Shown piece after piece: positions 19,587-28,984 of a DNA stretch of 64,000 bases (position 1 is its first letter; each line of letters begins with the position of its first letter). Below the pieces are notes generated by a model that was given only the letters and a program-made list of their open reading frames with translations, did no database searches and was not told the DNA's origin. The translations under genes were made by a program, and so were the position numbers. Source of the DNA: Achromobacter marplatensis (GTDB lineage Bacteria > Pseudomonadota > Gammaproteobacteria > Burkholderiales > Burkholderiaceae_B); assembly GCF_002209535.1 (NCBI RefSeq), contig NZ_NJIG01000011.1, forward strand, positions 1-64,000, in the 5' to 3' direction.

Positions 19587-19952
19587 ATGATGAAAGCTCT
19601 GTGGTTGGCGTTGGGCTGCGTGATGTTGGCATTGGGCGTCATCGGCGCATTTCTGCCGGTCATGCCGACGACGATTTTCCTGATTCTTGCCGTGGCCTGC
19701 TTTTCGCGGTCGTCTCCGCGCTTGGAAAAGTGGCTGCTGGACAGTCCTACCTATGGACCGGCGTTGCGCACCTGGCGCGAACAGGGCGCGGTGTCGCGCA
19801 AGGGCAAGACCTATGCCTGCCTGGGCATGGCCGTCGGCTACGTGGTGTTCTGGTGGAGCGCCCATCCATCCTGGCCACTGGCCGTGGGCGTCGGCCTGTT
19901 TTTCATCGCCAGCGCGGCGTATGTGTTGAGCCGTCCGGCGCCCAAATCCTGA
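19587..19952 (+). CDS. YbaN-family (DUF454) inner-membrane protein
   Basis: A 121-residue protein with three to four hydrophobic segments and the family signature GAFLPVMPTTIFLILAVACF, followed by CFSRSSPRLEKWLL. The function of the family is not established. ATG at 19587 or 19590 are equally possible. Confidence 0.85.
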   Translation: MMKALWLALGCVMLALGVIGAFLPVMPTTIFLILAVACFSRSSPRLEKWLLDSPTYGPALRTWREQGAVSRKGKTYACLGMAVGYVVFWWSAHPSWPLAVGVGLFFIASAAYVLSRPAPKS

Positions 19953-20143
19953 TCCCTATTTAGCGCATATTCAGGCGATTGAGACGCGGCTGAAAGACAG
20001 GCGCAAGGCGTAACGCGCCGAAACCGTTGCGTCGGAATTCCAGTGCCGGAATCCGCGGCTTCTCTGATGTAATGGGCCGCAGCAAGGCTGTTCAAGTTGC
20101 CGCGCGTCGTTCCTGTCGCGCCATCAGCCGGCAAGGATCATTC

Positions 20144-21130
20144 ATGGTGAACAAGCGTCGGGAACTTCTATTTGCCGCAATGTCCAGTGCGGCTTTCGGG
20201 TGGGCGAACCCTTCGTCCGCCCTGGCGGCAGGTCAATCCACTGCCCAGGAAACCCTGGATCTTTGGCCGGGCAATCGGCCCCCTGAAGGTCGGGGGCCCG
20301 ATGGGCCGGAAAAGGTCAGCGCCAAGGGCTCGGTCACGCAGGTGTCCCGGCCGCGCCTGATCGTCTATCGGCCGCCGCAACCCAATGGCAGCGCCGCTTT
20401 GGTAATCGCCGGGGGCGGGTATGCACACATCGAACGCGGCTCGGAAAGCACGCCGACCTGCCTGTGGCTGCAGGCCCAGGGCGTGACCGCGTTTGAACTG
20501 GTCTACCGGTTGCCGGGCGAGCATTGGCCGGCTGAAGCGCCGCTGCAGGATGGACAACGCGCCATGCGCCTGATCCGTTCGGTGGCGGGGCGATACGGCT
20601 TGGATACCGGGCGCGTTGGGGTGATCGGGTTTTCGGCGGGCGGACACTTGGCCGGGTTCACGGCAGCCACGGCAGCCGTGGCACGATTCGCCCCGGTGGA
20701 CGCGGCGGACAGCCTGTCATCCCGGCCCGACTTTGCGGCGCTGATCTACCCGGTGCTGACCTTCATGCCGCCGTTCGACCATACGCACGCGCGCCGGGAA
20801 ATCGTAGGCGAACACCCGACGGCAGCACAGAGCGCGGCGTTTTCAGTGGACCATTTGGTGACGGCGCAAATGCCGCCCGTCTTCCTGGCGCAGGCACAGG
20901 ACGATCCAATCTCGCCCGTGGACAACAGCCTGCTGATGTTCAATGCGCTGCGCGCGGCGGGCGTGCCGACCGAGATGCATATTTTTCCCCAAGGCAAGCA
21001 TGGCTGGGGCTTGGGCAAGCCCGGCACGCGCGTGCATGCGTGGCCGGGCCTGTTTACCGAATGGGCTGCATTCAACGGATTTTTCGGGCCGCTCAGTGCG
21101 AATGCCGGGGATCGCCCCGCGTCTCGATGA
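20144..21130 (+). CDS. Exported alpha/beta hydrolase, acetyl-esterase type
   Basis: A 328-residue secreted hydrolase. The N-terminus has KRR and a hydrophobic stretch ending SSALAAG (about residue 29). Oxyanion region AGGGYAHI, nucleophile S164 in GFSAGGH, and the late DDPISP (acid) and KHGWG (histidine) complete a catalytic triad. It resembles BD-FAE/acetylxylan-esterase-type enzymes that deacylate plant polysaccharides or small esters. The ATG at 20144 has an AAGGA site 6 bp upstream. Its last 38 bases overlap the tail of the convergent dehydratase gene. Neighbouring sugar-acid genes suggest plant-derived substrates (inference). Confidence 0.8.
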   Translation: MVNKRRELLFAAMSSAAFGWANPSSALAAGQSTAQETLDLWPGNRPPEGRGPDGPEKVSAKGSVTQVSRPRLIVYRPPQPNGSAALVIAGGGYAHIERGSESTPTCLWLQAQGVTAFELVYRLPGEHWPAEAPLQDGQRAMRLIRSVAGRYGLDTGRVGVIGFSAGGHLAGFTAATAAVARFAPVDAADSLSSRPDFAALIYPVLTFMPPFDHTHARREIVGEHPTAAQSAAFSVDHLVTAQMPPVFLAQAQDDPISPVDNSLLMFNALRAAGVPTEMHIFPQGKHGWGLGKPGTRVHAWPGLFTEWAAFNGFFGPLSANAGDRPASR

Positions 21131-22874
21131 CCTTCAGGTAAAGCGTCGCCGGTTCCAGGCAGCCTCCCGTCGACAATTGGCCGACCAATTGCCGATACAG
21201 CGCTTGCCACGGGGTTTGTGAAGGCGTCGCCTGGTAGCCGGGTTCCTGTTTCCGTCTGGCCATTTCCGCATCGTCCACCAAGGCGGTCACGCTGCGCTGA
21301 TTCAGGTCGACGCGGATCTTGTCGCCGGTGCGCAGCAGCGCCAGGCCGCCGCCGACCGCGGCTTCGGGTGACATGTTCAGGATGGAGGGGCTGGCCGAAG
21401 TGCCGCTTTGCCGGCCGTCGCCCAGGCAGGGCAGGGAGTCGATGCCGCGTTTGATCAGGTGCGAGGGCGGCGCCATGTTGACGACCTCGGCGCTGCCCGG
21501 GTAACCCACGGTGCCTGCGCCGCGGATGACCAGGATGCAGTGCTCGTCGATGTTCAACGCGGGGTCTTCGATGCGGGCATGGTAGTCCTCGGGGCCTTCG
21601 AACACGATGGCGCGGGCTTCGAAAGCGTTTTCCGATCCCGGCTCCGACAGGTAGGCGCGGCGGAACGCTTCGCCCACGACAGACATCTTGATGATGGCGC
21701 TGTCGAAGAAATTTCCGGACAGCACGATGAAGCCCGCGCGGTGTTTCAGGGGCGCGGCGCAACTGCGGATGACGTCGGCGTCGTGGGTCTTGGCGGCGGC
21801 GGCGATGTCGCCGATGGTCTTGCCGGACACCGTGGGGCAGTCGGCGTGCAGGCGCCCTGCGACCAGCAATTCATGCATGACGGCGGGCACGCCGCCCGCA
21901 CGGTGAAAGCCTTCGCCGAGATATTCGCCAGCTGGTACGCAGTTGACCAGCAAGGGCACGTCTTCGCCGAAACGTTGCCAGTCGTCCAGGCTCAGGTCGA
22001 TGCCGGCATGACGGGCCATCGCGATGAGGTGGGGCGGGCAGTTGGTGGAGGCGCCCAGTGCGGACGCCACGACGATGGCGTTTTCGAACGCTTGCCGGGT
22101 CAGAATGTGGGAAGGGCGCAGGTCTTCACGCACCATGTCGCAGATGCGCATGCCGGTGGCGTAGGCCATCTGGGCGCGTTCTCGGTACGGTGCGGGGATG
22201 CTGGCGCAGGTGGGCAGCGACATGCCCAGCGCTTCGGCCAGTGAATTCATCGACAGGGCCGTGCCCATGGTGTTGCAGTGGCCGACAGAAGGCGAGGACG
22301 CGGTGGCCAGCGTCATGAAGCCTTCGTAGTCCAGCTTGCCGGCCGCCATCAGGTTGCGCGCGTGCCAGATGACGGTGCCGGAACCCACGCGCTGGCCGTC
22401 GTGCCAGCCGTCCAGCATGGGGCCGCCCGACAAGACGATGGCGGGCAGGTCGACGGTGGCGGCCGCCATCAGGCAGGCGGGCGTGGTCTTGTCGCATCCG
22501 GTCGTCAGCACCACCCCGTCCAAGGGGTAGCCATGCAGGATCTCGACCAAGCCCAGATAAGCCAGGTTGCGGTCCAGCGCGGCCGTGGGCCGCCGGCCTT
22601 GTTCGGCCAGCGGATGCACGGGGAATTCCATCGGTATGCCGCCCGCGTCCCGGATGCCCGCCTTGATGCGCTCGGCAAGCGCCAGGTGATGGCGGTTGCA
22701 GGGCGCCAGGTCGCTGCCTGTCTGGGCGATGCCGATGATCGGCCGTCCGGATTGCAGCTCTTGCCGCGTCAGGCCGTAATTGAGATAGCGCTCGACGTAG
22801 ATCGCCGTCATATCGGCGTGCGCGGGGTCGTCGAACCATTTCTGGCTACGCAACTTGCGGGGTGTCTGAGACAT
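21093..22874 (-). CDS. IlvD/Edd-family dehydratase, probably for a sugar acid
   Basis: A 593-residue Fe-S dehydratase. The three cluster cysteines are C59 (GSDLAPCN), C127 (TTGCDKT) and C200 (SVGHCNTMG), and the C-terminal CLGDGRQSGTSASPSILNMSPEAAVGGG is typical. The N-terminal RSQKWFDDPAHADMTAIYVERYLNYG and overall length favour the L-arabinonate/D-xylonate dehydratase branch over IlvD proper (inference). It lies downstream of a TRAP transporter in the same direction, consistent with uptake and dehydration of one sugar acid. Confidence 0.87.
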   Translation of the reverse strand: MSQTPRKLRSQKWFDDPAHADMTAIYVERYLNYGLTRQELQSGRPIIGIAQTGSDLAPCNRHHLALAERIKAGIRDAGGIPMEFPVHPLAEQGRRPTAALDRNLAYLGLVEILHGYPLDGVVLTTGCDKTTPACLMAAATVDLPAIVLSGGPMLDGWHDGQRVGSGTVIWHARNLMAAGKLDYEGFMTLATASSPSVGHCNTMGTALSMNSLAEALGMSLPTCASIPAPYRERAQMAYATGMRICDMVREDLRPSHILTRQAFENAIVVASALGASTNCPPHLIAMARHAGIDLSLDDWQRFGEDVPLLVNCVPAGEYLGEGFHRAGGVPAVMHELLVAGRLHADCPTVSGKTIGDIAAAAKTHDADVIRSCAAPLKHRAGFIVLSGNFFDSAIIKMSVVGEAFRRAYLSEPGSENAFEARAIVFEGPEDYHARIEDPALNIDEHCILVIRGAGTVGYPGSAEVVNMAPPSHLIKRGIDSLPCLGDGRQSGTSASPSILNMSPEAAVGGGLALLRTGDKIRVDLNQRSVTALVDDAEMARRKQEPGYQATPSQTPWQALYRQLVGQLSTGGCLEPATLYLKVIETRGDPRHSH

Positions 22875-22904
22875 GGGGGTTCGCTTCGCTTCGGTTGGAC
22901 GGCG

Positions 22905-23921
22905 CTAGTTGCGCGCCTTCTGGATCTCGTCATTGAGCTGCTTGATGAGCTCGGGGCCGAGTTCCTGCGTGTACTTGTCCACGACGGGCTGCACCTTCTG
23001 CCGCATGCGGGCCACTTCCTCGGGGCTGATCGTATTGATCTTCATGCCGGCGTCTTCAAGCGTCTTCATGGCCTTGGCGGAGTCGGCGCGGCTGTCCTTG
23101 CGTTCGAAGTCGCGCGATGCGGCGGCGGCCTGGCGGATCAGCTTCTGCTCGTCGGGCGACAAAGTGTCCCACCACTTCTTGGAGGCCAGCACCACCCAGG
23201 GCGTGTAGACGTGGCGCGAGATCGTCAGATAGGGCTGCACTTCGTAGAACTTGCTGCTCTGGATGGTGGTGATCGGGTTTTCCTGCCCGTCGACCGTACG
23301 GGTTTCCAGTGCGGTGAACAGTTCGGAAAACGGCATGGGGACGGCGTTTGCGCCCAGCGTGTTGAAGACGCCAAGCGCAATCTGGTTCTGCATGACGCGC
23401 AGCTTGATGCCTTGCATGTCTTCGGCGCGGCTGATGGGGCGCTTGGAATTCGTCATGTTGCGAAAGCCGTTCTCCCAATAGACCAGGCCGACCAGGCCGC
23501 GGGCTTCCAGCTTTTTCAGCAAGTCCTGGCCCAACTGCCCGTCCAGCACCGCATCGGCTTCCTTTTCGCTGTTGAACAGGAAGGGCAGGTCGAATACGCC
23601 GAATTCCTTGACCATGCCGGCCAGCGGGGCGGTGGAGCCCACCATCATTTCCTGGGCGCCGCCGGCCAGCGCGCCTTGCATCTGTTCGTCCGACCCCAGG
23701 TTGGCCGAGCCGAAGGTCTTCATCTTGAGCTTTCCGCCGCTGACTTTCTCCAGTTCCTGCGCCAGGAAGCGCGCGGCGCGGCCCTGGACGCTTTCTTCGT
23801 TCAGGCCATAGCCGAAGCGGATCAGGCGGGGCTTGACGTCCGCCGCGGCGGCCACGCCCGCAACCGCGCAGGACAGCGCGGTCGCCAGCACAAGTAGACG
23901 GGTTTTGAATCGGGTGATCAT
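22905..23921 (-). CDS. TRAP-transporter substrate-binding protein (DctP family)
   Basis: A 338-residue periplasmic receptor with a signal peptide (to about residue 26, AAA) and the DctP core: MQGIKLRVMQNQIALGVFNTLGA region, then FSELFTALETRTVDGQENPI. A strong AAGGAGGAGC ribosome site precedes the ATG at 23921. It works with the DctM and DctQ subunits encoded upstream on the same strand. The dehydratase starts 30 bp after it. Confidence 0.93.
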   Translation of the reverse strand: MITRFKTRLLVLATALSCAVAGVAAAADVKPRLIRFGYGLNEESVQGRAARFLAQELEKVSGGKLKMKTFGSANLGSDEQMQGALAGGAQEMMVGSTAPLAGMVKEFGVFDLPFLFNSEKEADAVLDGQLGQDLLKKLEARGLVGLVYWENGFRNMTNSKRPISRAEDMQGIKLRVMQNQIALGVFNTLGANAVPMPFSELFTALETRTVDGQENPITTIQSSKFYEVQPYLTISRHVYTPWVVLASKKWWDTLSPDEQKLIRQAAAASRDFERKDSRADSAKAMKTLEDAGMKINTISPEEVARMRQKVQPVVDKYTQELGPELIKQLNDEIQKARN

Positions 23922-23951
23922 GGTGCTCCTCCTTGGGGTTTCTCTATGCCG

Positions 23952-25232
23952 TTAGTGCATCCAACGTGCGGGTACGGTGATCAGTTCAGGGAAGATCACC
24001 AGCAGGACCAGCAAGACCGTGTAGGCCACCACGTAGCGCCACACGCCCCTGCAGATGGTTTCCATATTGATGCGGGCCACGCCGCAGACCACGTTGAGCA
24101 CCGTGCCCACCGGGGGGGTCAACAGCCCCACGCTGCCCACCATGACGAACATGACGCCGAAATAGACGGGGTCGATGCCCGCTTTGACGACGACGGGCAT
24201 CAGCACCGGGCCCAGGATCAGGATGGTGGGTGTCAGGTCCATGACCGTGCCCACCAGCGTCAACAGGATCAGCAAGGCGAACATCAGGAGCTTGGGCTGG
24301 TCCATCACCGGTTCCAGCAGGGCGATCAGATCCTGCGGCATGTCGGCCAGCGTGATCATGTAGGACGAGACCATGGCGGCTGCCACCAGGAACATGACGA
24401 CGGCCGTGGTGCGCGCGGCGTTGACGAACAGCCGGCCCAGGTCGCGCACGCCGATCTCGCGGTAGACGAACAGGCTGACCAGCAGCGCATAGACCGCTGC
24501 CACCACAGCGGCTTCCGTGGGCGTGAAGATGCCGCCACGCAAGCCGCCGATGATGATCACGGGCAGCATCAGGGCCCATAGCGATTCGCGAAATGCCTTC
24601 ACGCGGCTGCGCCACGGCACGCGCGGCGACGGTTTGATGCTGCCATGCTTGCGCGCCACCCAGGCCCAGACGGCGATCAGCGTCAGGCCCATCATCAGGC
24701 CGGGGGCGATGCCCGCGAAGAACAGCTTGGTGATCGACACGTTGGTCGCCACGCCGAAAATAATGAACGAGATCGAAGGCGGGATGATGGGCGCGATGAT
24801 GCCGCCGGCGGCGATCAGCCCCGAGGCCTGGCCGGCGTCATAGCCCTTTTCGCGCAGCATGGGGATCAGCAGCGACCCGAGTGCGGCGGCGTCGGCGACG
24901 GCCGAGCCCGACAGCGACGCCAGCAGCACACTGGCGAAGATGGCGACATAGCCCAGGCCGCCCTGGATATGGCCGACGAATGCGTTGGCCAGGCTGACGA
25001 TGCGGCGCGAAATGCCGCCCGCGTTCATCAATTCGCCAGCAAGCATGAAGAGCGGCACCGCCATCAGGGTGAAGCTGTTGGCGCCTGACAGCATGTTCTG
25101 CGCCAGGATCTGGGTGTCGAAGAAGTCCAGCTGGAACATCATGGCCAGCGCGCTGAGCAGCAAGGCGAACGCGATCGGCATGCCCAGGGCGATCAGCCCC
25201 AGCAGCACAAGCAGGAAGACGGTCAGGATCAT
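23952..25232 (-). CDS. TRAP-transporter large permease (DctM family)
   Basis: A 426-residue, 12-13-helix inner-membrane permease that drives uptake with the sodium or proton gradient. Family stretches include FMLAGELMNAGGISRRIVSLANA and IIPPSISFIIFGVATNVSI, and VGSVGLLTPPVGTVLNVV near the C-terminus. Lies between dctQ (64 bp away) and dctP of the same set. Confidence 0.95.
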   Translation of the reverse strand: MILTVFLLVLLGLIALGMPIAFALLLSALAMMFQLDFFDTQILAQNMLSGANSFTLMAVPLFMLAGELMNAGGISRRIVSLANAFVGHIQGGLGYVAIFASVLLASLSGSAVADAAALGSLLIPMLREKGYDAGQASGLIAAGGIIAPIIPPSISFIIFGVATNVSITKLFFAGIAPGLMMGLTLIAVWAWVARKHGSIKPSPRVPWRSRVKAFRESLWALMLPVIIIGGLRGGIFTPTEAAVVAAVYALLVSLFVYREIGVRDLGRLFVNAARTTAVVMFLVAAAMVSSYMITLADMPQDLIALLEPVMDQPKLLMFALLILLTLVGTVMDLTPTILILGPVLMPVVVKAGIDPVYFGVMFVMVGSVGLLTPPVGTVLNVVCGVARINMETICRGVWRYVVAYTVLLVLLVIFPELITVPARWMH

Positions 25233-25296
25233 TGCGGGTGTCCGGGCGGGATGGGGGGAAGGGGCGGCGCCGTGTCAGGCCAGCGCAGGCTTGGCG

Positions 25297-25839
25297 TCAG
25301 ACCAACGGGTCTTCAGGGCTGGATTCCGCCGGCAAGGGGCCCCCGGCCAGCACCCGGACCAGGTCGATCACCGTCAGGATGCCCATGATCGCCGCCGCGT
25401 ACAGCGCCGCCGAGTTGAATACCGCCAGGCGCATGCCCGTGACGGGCAGCACGGTGTCCATGCCGATGACGGTCTGCACCCAGCTGCCTTCGGCCATCAG
25501 CCAAAGCACCCACAGGACCAGCAGTTGGCAGAACACGTGGGACACGCGGCGCGCGGCCGGCCCGAAGCGTTCCACCAGCATGGTCACACCGATGTGCTGG
25601 TGCTCGCGCAGCGCGATCACCGAGCCCAGGAAGATCATCCAGACGAACGCCAGCCGGGAGACTTCGTCGGAGGCGTTGATGCCGGAATTGAACAGGTAGC
25701 GCAGGGCCACATTGCCGAACAGCAGCACGACCATGACGACCAGACAGGCCACCATCAGCCAGGTCTGCAAGGCGAAACACCAGTCGGCGGCGCGCGCCAA
25801 AGGCGTGCCGCCCGGCCGGCCCGAAGGGCTAGCTTGCAT
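25297..25839 (-). CDS. TRAP-transporter small permease (DctQ family)
   Basis: A 180-residue protein with four membrane helices and the DctQ features NASDEVSRLAFVWMIFLGSVIALREHQHIGV. It is the first gene of the operon dctQ-dctM-dctP-dehydratase. GGAGA precedes the ATG at 25839. Confidence 0.93.
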   Translation of the reverse strand: MQASPSGRPGGTPLARAADWCFALQTWLMVACLVVMVVLLFGNVALRYLFNSGINASDEVSRLAFVWMIFLGSVIALREHQHIGVTMLVERFGPAARRVSHVFCQLLVLWVLWLMAEGSWVQTVIGMDTVLPVTGMRLAVFNSAALYAAAIMGILTVIDLVRVLAGGPLPAESSPEDPLV

Positions 25840-25888
25840 TGTTGTCTCCTATCCGTTTCCCGGAATTTTCTGAATTATGCTCTCGATG

Positions 25889-25904
25889 ATGTTAGCGCTA
25901 ACAT
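25889..25904. promoter_or_regulatory. Probable operator of the LacI-family regulator
   Basis: A perfect 16-bp palindrome, ATGTTAGCGCTAACAT, lies 50 bp before dctQ and 67 bp before the divergent regulator. The CG-centred symmetric design is typical of LacI-family sites, and the outer ATGTTA/TAACAT is shared with gluconate-type GntR/IdnR operators. Confidence 0.8.
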
Positions 25905-25970
25905 TTTCGGTTTGGCAACCCCCCGTTTTTTGCGTCAGACTACGCGCTTCCGACTCCGCCGCGAGGGCCA

Positions 25971-26996
25971 ATGTCCGTCCGTAAACCCCGAAGCACCCGT
26001 GCCGGGCGCGTCACCATGCAGGATGTCGCCCGCCGCGTGGGCGTCAGCGCCATTACCGTGTCGCGCGCGTTGCGCACGCCGGACAAGGTGGCGGAGGCGC
26101 TGCGCCAGCGCATCGCCCGGGTGTGCCACGAACTGGGCTACGTGCCGAATCACGCCGCCAGCGCGCTCGCCTCGGCGCGCTCGCAAACCGTCGTGGTGCT
26201 GATCCCGTCGCTGAGCAATGTGGTGTTCGTGGACATCATCACGGGGATCAAGGACGTGCTGGACCGCCACGGCTATCACATGCTGATCGGTGTGACGGGA
26301 TACTCGCCCGACGAAGAGGAGGCGCTGCTGCGGAAGTACCTGCAGCATTCGCCGGACGGCCTGATTCTGACCGGCATCGACCACAATCCGGGCGTATGGG
26401 ACTTGCTGCGCGCGCAGCAGATACCGACAGTGCACACGATTGAAACCCTGCCGGCTGGCGAAGATATGAGCGTGGGTTTTTCGCAATTCGACTCCGGGTA
26501 CGCGGCGGTTCGCCACCTGCTCGAGCGCGGCCACCGCCGCATCGGCATCGTCGGCGCGCAACTGGATCCGCGGTCGCTGCGCCGTTGCGAAGGCGCGAGG
26601 CAGGCGTTGCGGGATGCGGGCTGCCATGATCCGGCGCTTGAAATCATGACACCCGAAAAATCGTCCATCAGCCTGGGGGCGTCGCTGCTGCAAGACCTGC
26701 ACGACCGCCATCCCGATTGCGATGCGGTCTTTTTTTGCAATGACGACCTGGCGCAGGGCGCGGTGTTCCAGTGCGGGCGCCTGGGCGTGAGCGTTCCGGG
26801 CCAGATGGCTATCATCGGTTTCCACGATCTGGCGGGTACGGCCTGGACGACGCCGCCCCTGTCGACGATCGCCACGCCGCGCTACGAGATCGGCGCGGCG
26901 GCCGCAGGTTTGCTGATGCGGCATTTGGCGGGCGATGAGGTCGCCGAGCGCCATGTGGACCTGGGCTTTACGCTGGTGCAGCGCGAAACCAGCTAA
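25971..26996 (+). CDS. LacI-family regulator (gluconate GntR-like)
   Basis: A 341-residue repressor. The helix-turn-helix and hinge helix are at residues 16-65 (TMQDVARRVGVSAITVSRALRTP, then NHAASALASARS). The ligand-binding domain follows (VVVLIPSLSNVVFVDIITGI, later DAVFFCNDDLAQGAVFQC and GFHDLAGTAWTTPPLSTIATP), closest in style to GntR-type gluconate regulators. It is divergent from the TRAP/dehydratase operon with the palindrome between, so a sugar acid is the likely inducer (inference). Confidence 0.92.
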   Translation: MSVRKPRSTRAGRVTMQDVARRVGVSAITVSRALRTPDKVAEALRQRIARVCHELGYVPNHAASALASARSQTVVVLIPSLSNVVFVDIITGIKDVLDRHGYHMLIGVTGYSPDEEEALLRKYLQHSPDGLILTGIDHNPGVWDLLRAQQIPTVHTIETLPAGEDMSVGFSQFDSGYAAVRHLLERGHRRIGIVGAQLDPRSLRRCEGARQALRDAGCHDPALEIMTPEKSSISLGASLLQDLHDRHPDCDAVFFCNDDLAQGAVFQCGRLGVSVPGQMAIIGFHDLAGTAWTTPPLSTIATPRYEIGAAAAGLLMRHLAGDEVAERHVDLGFTLVQRETS

Positions 26997-27005
26997 GCCC
27001 CGTGT

Positions 27006-27899
27006 TCACGTCGCGCGGCGCATGGCCAGGAAGACGCCGGCGGCCATGATGAGCGCCATGCCCGCCAAGGCCAGGCTGTCTGGCGGGCGCTGGAACCAGA
27101 AGGTGCTGAACAGCACCGCCAGCAGCAATTGGAAGTAGTTCAGCGGGGCCAGCGTGGCGGCCGACACGCGTTGGAACGCGGCAATCAGCAGGATCTGCGC
27201 CAACCCGCTGCATGCACCCAGGGCGATGATCAGCACCGCATCGGTCAGGTCCGGCCACGGGTCGGGCAGGAAGAATGGGGCGGGTAATGCCGTGACGACC
27301 AGGCAGATAATTGCGGTGTACGCGTATTGCACCGGACCGGAGACCTTGCCCGACAGCTTGCGCGTCAGCACCTGGAAGATGGCATAGCTGACGGCGGACA
27401 CCGCCATCAGCACGGTACCCAGCAGCGGCAAGTCCGAACCGGGCCGCACGATCAGCAACATGCCCGCGAACCCGGCCGCCACCGCTGCCCACTGCACGGG
27501 ACGTACGCGTTCGCCAAGCAGCCAGGGCGACAGCGCCACCATGATCAATGGCGACGTGAAGTAGATGGCCGTGGCTTCGGACAGCGGCATCCAGATCAGC
27601 GCAGTCATGAAGCACGAGGCCACGGTCGCCAGCATCACGCCGCGCAGCACCAGCAAGGGCTTTTCCGGCGCATCGCGCAGGCGCATGCCGCGGCCGTGCC
27701 GGAAAAGCATCGCCATCGCCAGGAAGATCACCGCCAGATACCGCATCACATTCAGGAAGGGCGCGGGGTAGCGCTCCAGCATGTGCTTGGATCCGGCGTC
27801 GAAGGTGGCGAACGCAACCAGCGCCGCGAAGAACAGCAGGATGCCGGCGTTGCGGGCGGAGGCAGAGGCGGGCAGGACGGCGGTGGGGATGGAGGACAT
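27006..27899 (-). CDS. EamA/DMT-family transporter
   Basis: A 297-residue protein with ten predicted membrane helices in two EamA repeats (first AALVAFATFDAGSKHML; second LMAVSAVSYAIFQVLTRKLSG). Such proteins usually export metabolites or amino acids. The start is 1 bp after the stop of the deacetylase gene (TGA-C-ATG), so the two are translationally coupled. It is tail-to-tail with the LacI-type gene, 9 bp apart. Confidence 0.88.
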   Translation of the reverse strand: MSSIPTAVLPASASARNAGILLFFAALVAFATFDAGSKHMLERYPAPFLNVMRYLAVIFLAMAMLFRHGRGMRLRDAPEKPLLVLRGVMLATVASCFMTALIWMPLSEATAIYFTSPLIMVALSPWLLGERVRPVQWAAVAAGFAGMLLIVRPGSDLPLLGTVLMAVSAVSYAIFQVLTRKLSGKVSGPVQYAYTAIICLVVTALPAPFFLPDPWPDLTDAVLIIALGACSGLAQILLIAAFQRVSAATLAPLNYFQLLLAVLFSTFWFQRPPDSLALAGMALIMAAGVFLAMRRAT

Positions 27900-27900
27900 G

Positions 27901-28965
27901 TCAGGGGGCGGAGTGTCCCATGCCTTGAAGGAAGGCGTCCAACGCCGGGCCGATCGCCTGCACCATGTAGCCGCCTTCCTGCACGACGACGGTGGGCACG
28001 CCCAGGCTGGCGACGCGCGCGCCGATGTCGCGGTAGGCGTCGATGTCGAGCTTCAGCACGCTGATGGGGTCGTCTTTATACGTGTCGAAGCCCAAGGCCA
28101 GCACCAGTGCTTCGGGCGCGTAGCCGCGCAACGCCGTCAATGCCGTATCCAGCGCGGCCAGGAAGGGATCGTTGCCTGAACCGTGCGGCAGCGGCAGGTT
28201 CAAGTTGTAGCCTTCTCCCTGGCCTTGCCCGCGCTCTTGCGCATAGCCCGTGTAGAACGGGTAGTAGGCGCTGGGGTCCGCATGCAACGATACGGTCATC
28301 ACATCCGACCGGTGATAGAAGATGTTCTGGGTGCCGTCGCCGTGGTGCGCGTCTACGTCCAGCACGGCCACTTTGGACCAGGTCTGCAACAGCCGGCTGG
28401 CCGCGGCGGCGCTGCTGTTCAGGTAGCAGAAGCCGCCGGCGCGGTCGCGGTGCGCATGATGGCCGGACGGGCGGCACAGGGCATAGGCCATGCCGCCGGT
28501 GCTGGCCACGTGATCGGCGGCGGCGACCGCGCTGTGGGTGGATCGCAGCGCCGACCGCCAGGTCTGGGGGCCTATGGGGCAGGACAGGTCGCTCAGGTAG
28601 TAGCCCGTCTGCGCCACAATGGATGGCGACGGGCAGGGGCCGCGGCCCGCCTGTTCGATGCGGCCGTTGTAGTACGGCGAAAGGTTGGGCAGGACTTCCG
28701 GGCCCGGGTCCACGCCGGGCGCCTTGAGCGACTGCCAGCGGGCATAGGCTGTTTCCAGGTAGTTCAGGTAGTCGGCGCTGTGGATGCTTTCCAACGGCTT
28801 GCGGCCGTAGTCGGCAGGTGCTTCGACCTTGATTCCCCGGGACGCCAGCGCGCCTTGCAGGCTTTCAGCCCGCGACGGCAGGTCGGTGGGCGCGCTCAGG
28901 CGGCCCAGCCGCATGAACTGCTGCGGGGTGTGCAGCAATTGCTCTTCGGAAAAAAACGCCTTCAT
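27901..28965 (-). CDS. Class II histone-deacetylase-like enzyme, acetylpolyamine amidohydrolase type
   Basis: A 354-residue zinc amidohydrolase starting MKAFFSEEQLLHTPQQF, with GAGGA 6-7 bp before the ATG at 28965. The catalytic His pair is H169-H170 (CRPSGHHAHRD); zinc ligands are D205 and H207 (LDVDAHHGDGTQ) and an Asp in LGFDTYKDDP. Order, length and motifs follow bacterial acetylpolyamine amidohydrolases (AphA/AphB), which remove acetyl groups from small amines. It sits between a cupin gene and a DMT transporter in a long peptide-transporter operon, so its substrate probably enters through that importer (inference). Confidence 0.87.
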   Translation of the reverse strand: MKAFFSEEQLLHTPQQFMRLGRLSAPTDLPSRAESLQGALASRGIKVEAPADYGRKPLESIHSADYLNYLETAYARWQSLKAPGVDPGPEVLPNLSPYYNGRIEQAGRGPCPSPSIVAQTGYYLSDLSCPIGPQTWRSALRSTHSAVAAADHVASTGGMAYALCRPSGHHAHRDRAGGFCYLNSSAAAASRLLQTWSKVAVLDVDAHHGDGTQNIFYHRSDVMTVSLHADPSAYYPFYTGYAQERGQGQGEGYNLNLPLPHGSGNDPFLAALDTALTALRGYAPEALVLALGFDTYKDDPISVLKLDIDAYRDIGARVASLGVPTVVVQEGGYMVQAIGPALDAFLQGMGHSAP

Positions 28966-28984
28966 GATGGTCCTCGCTGACGCG

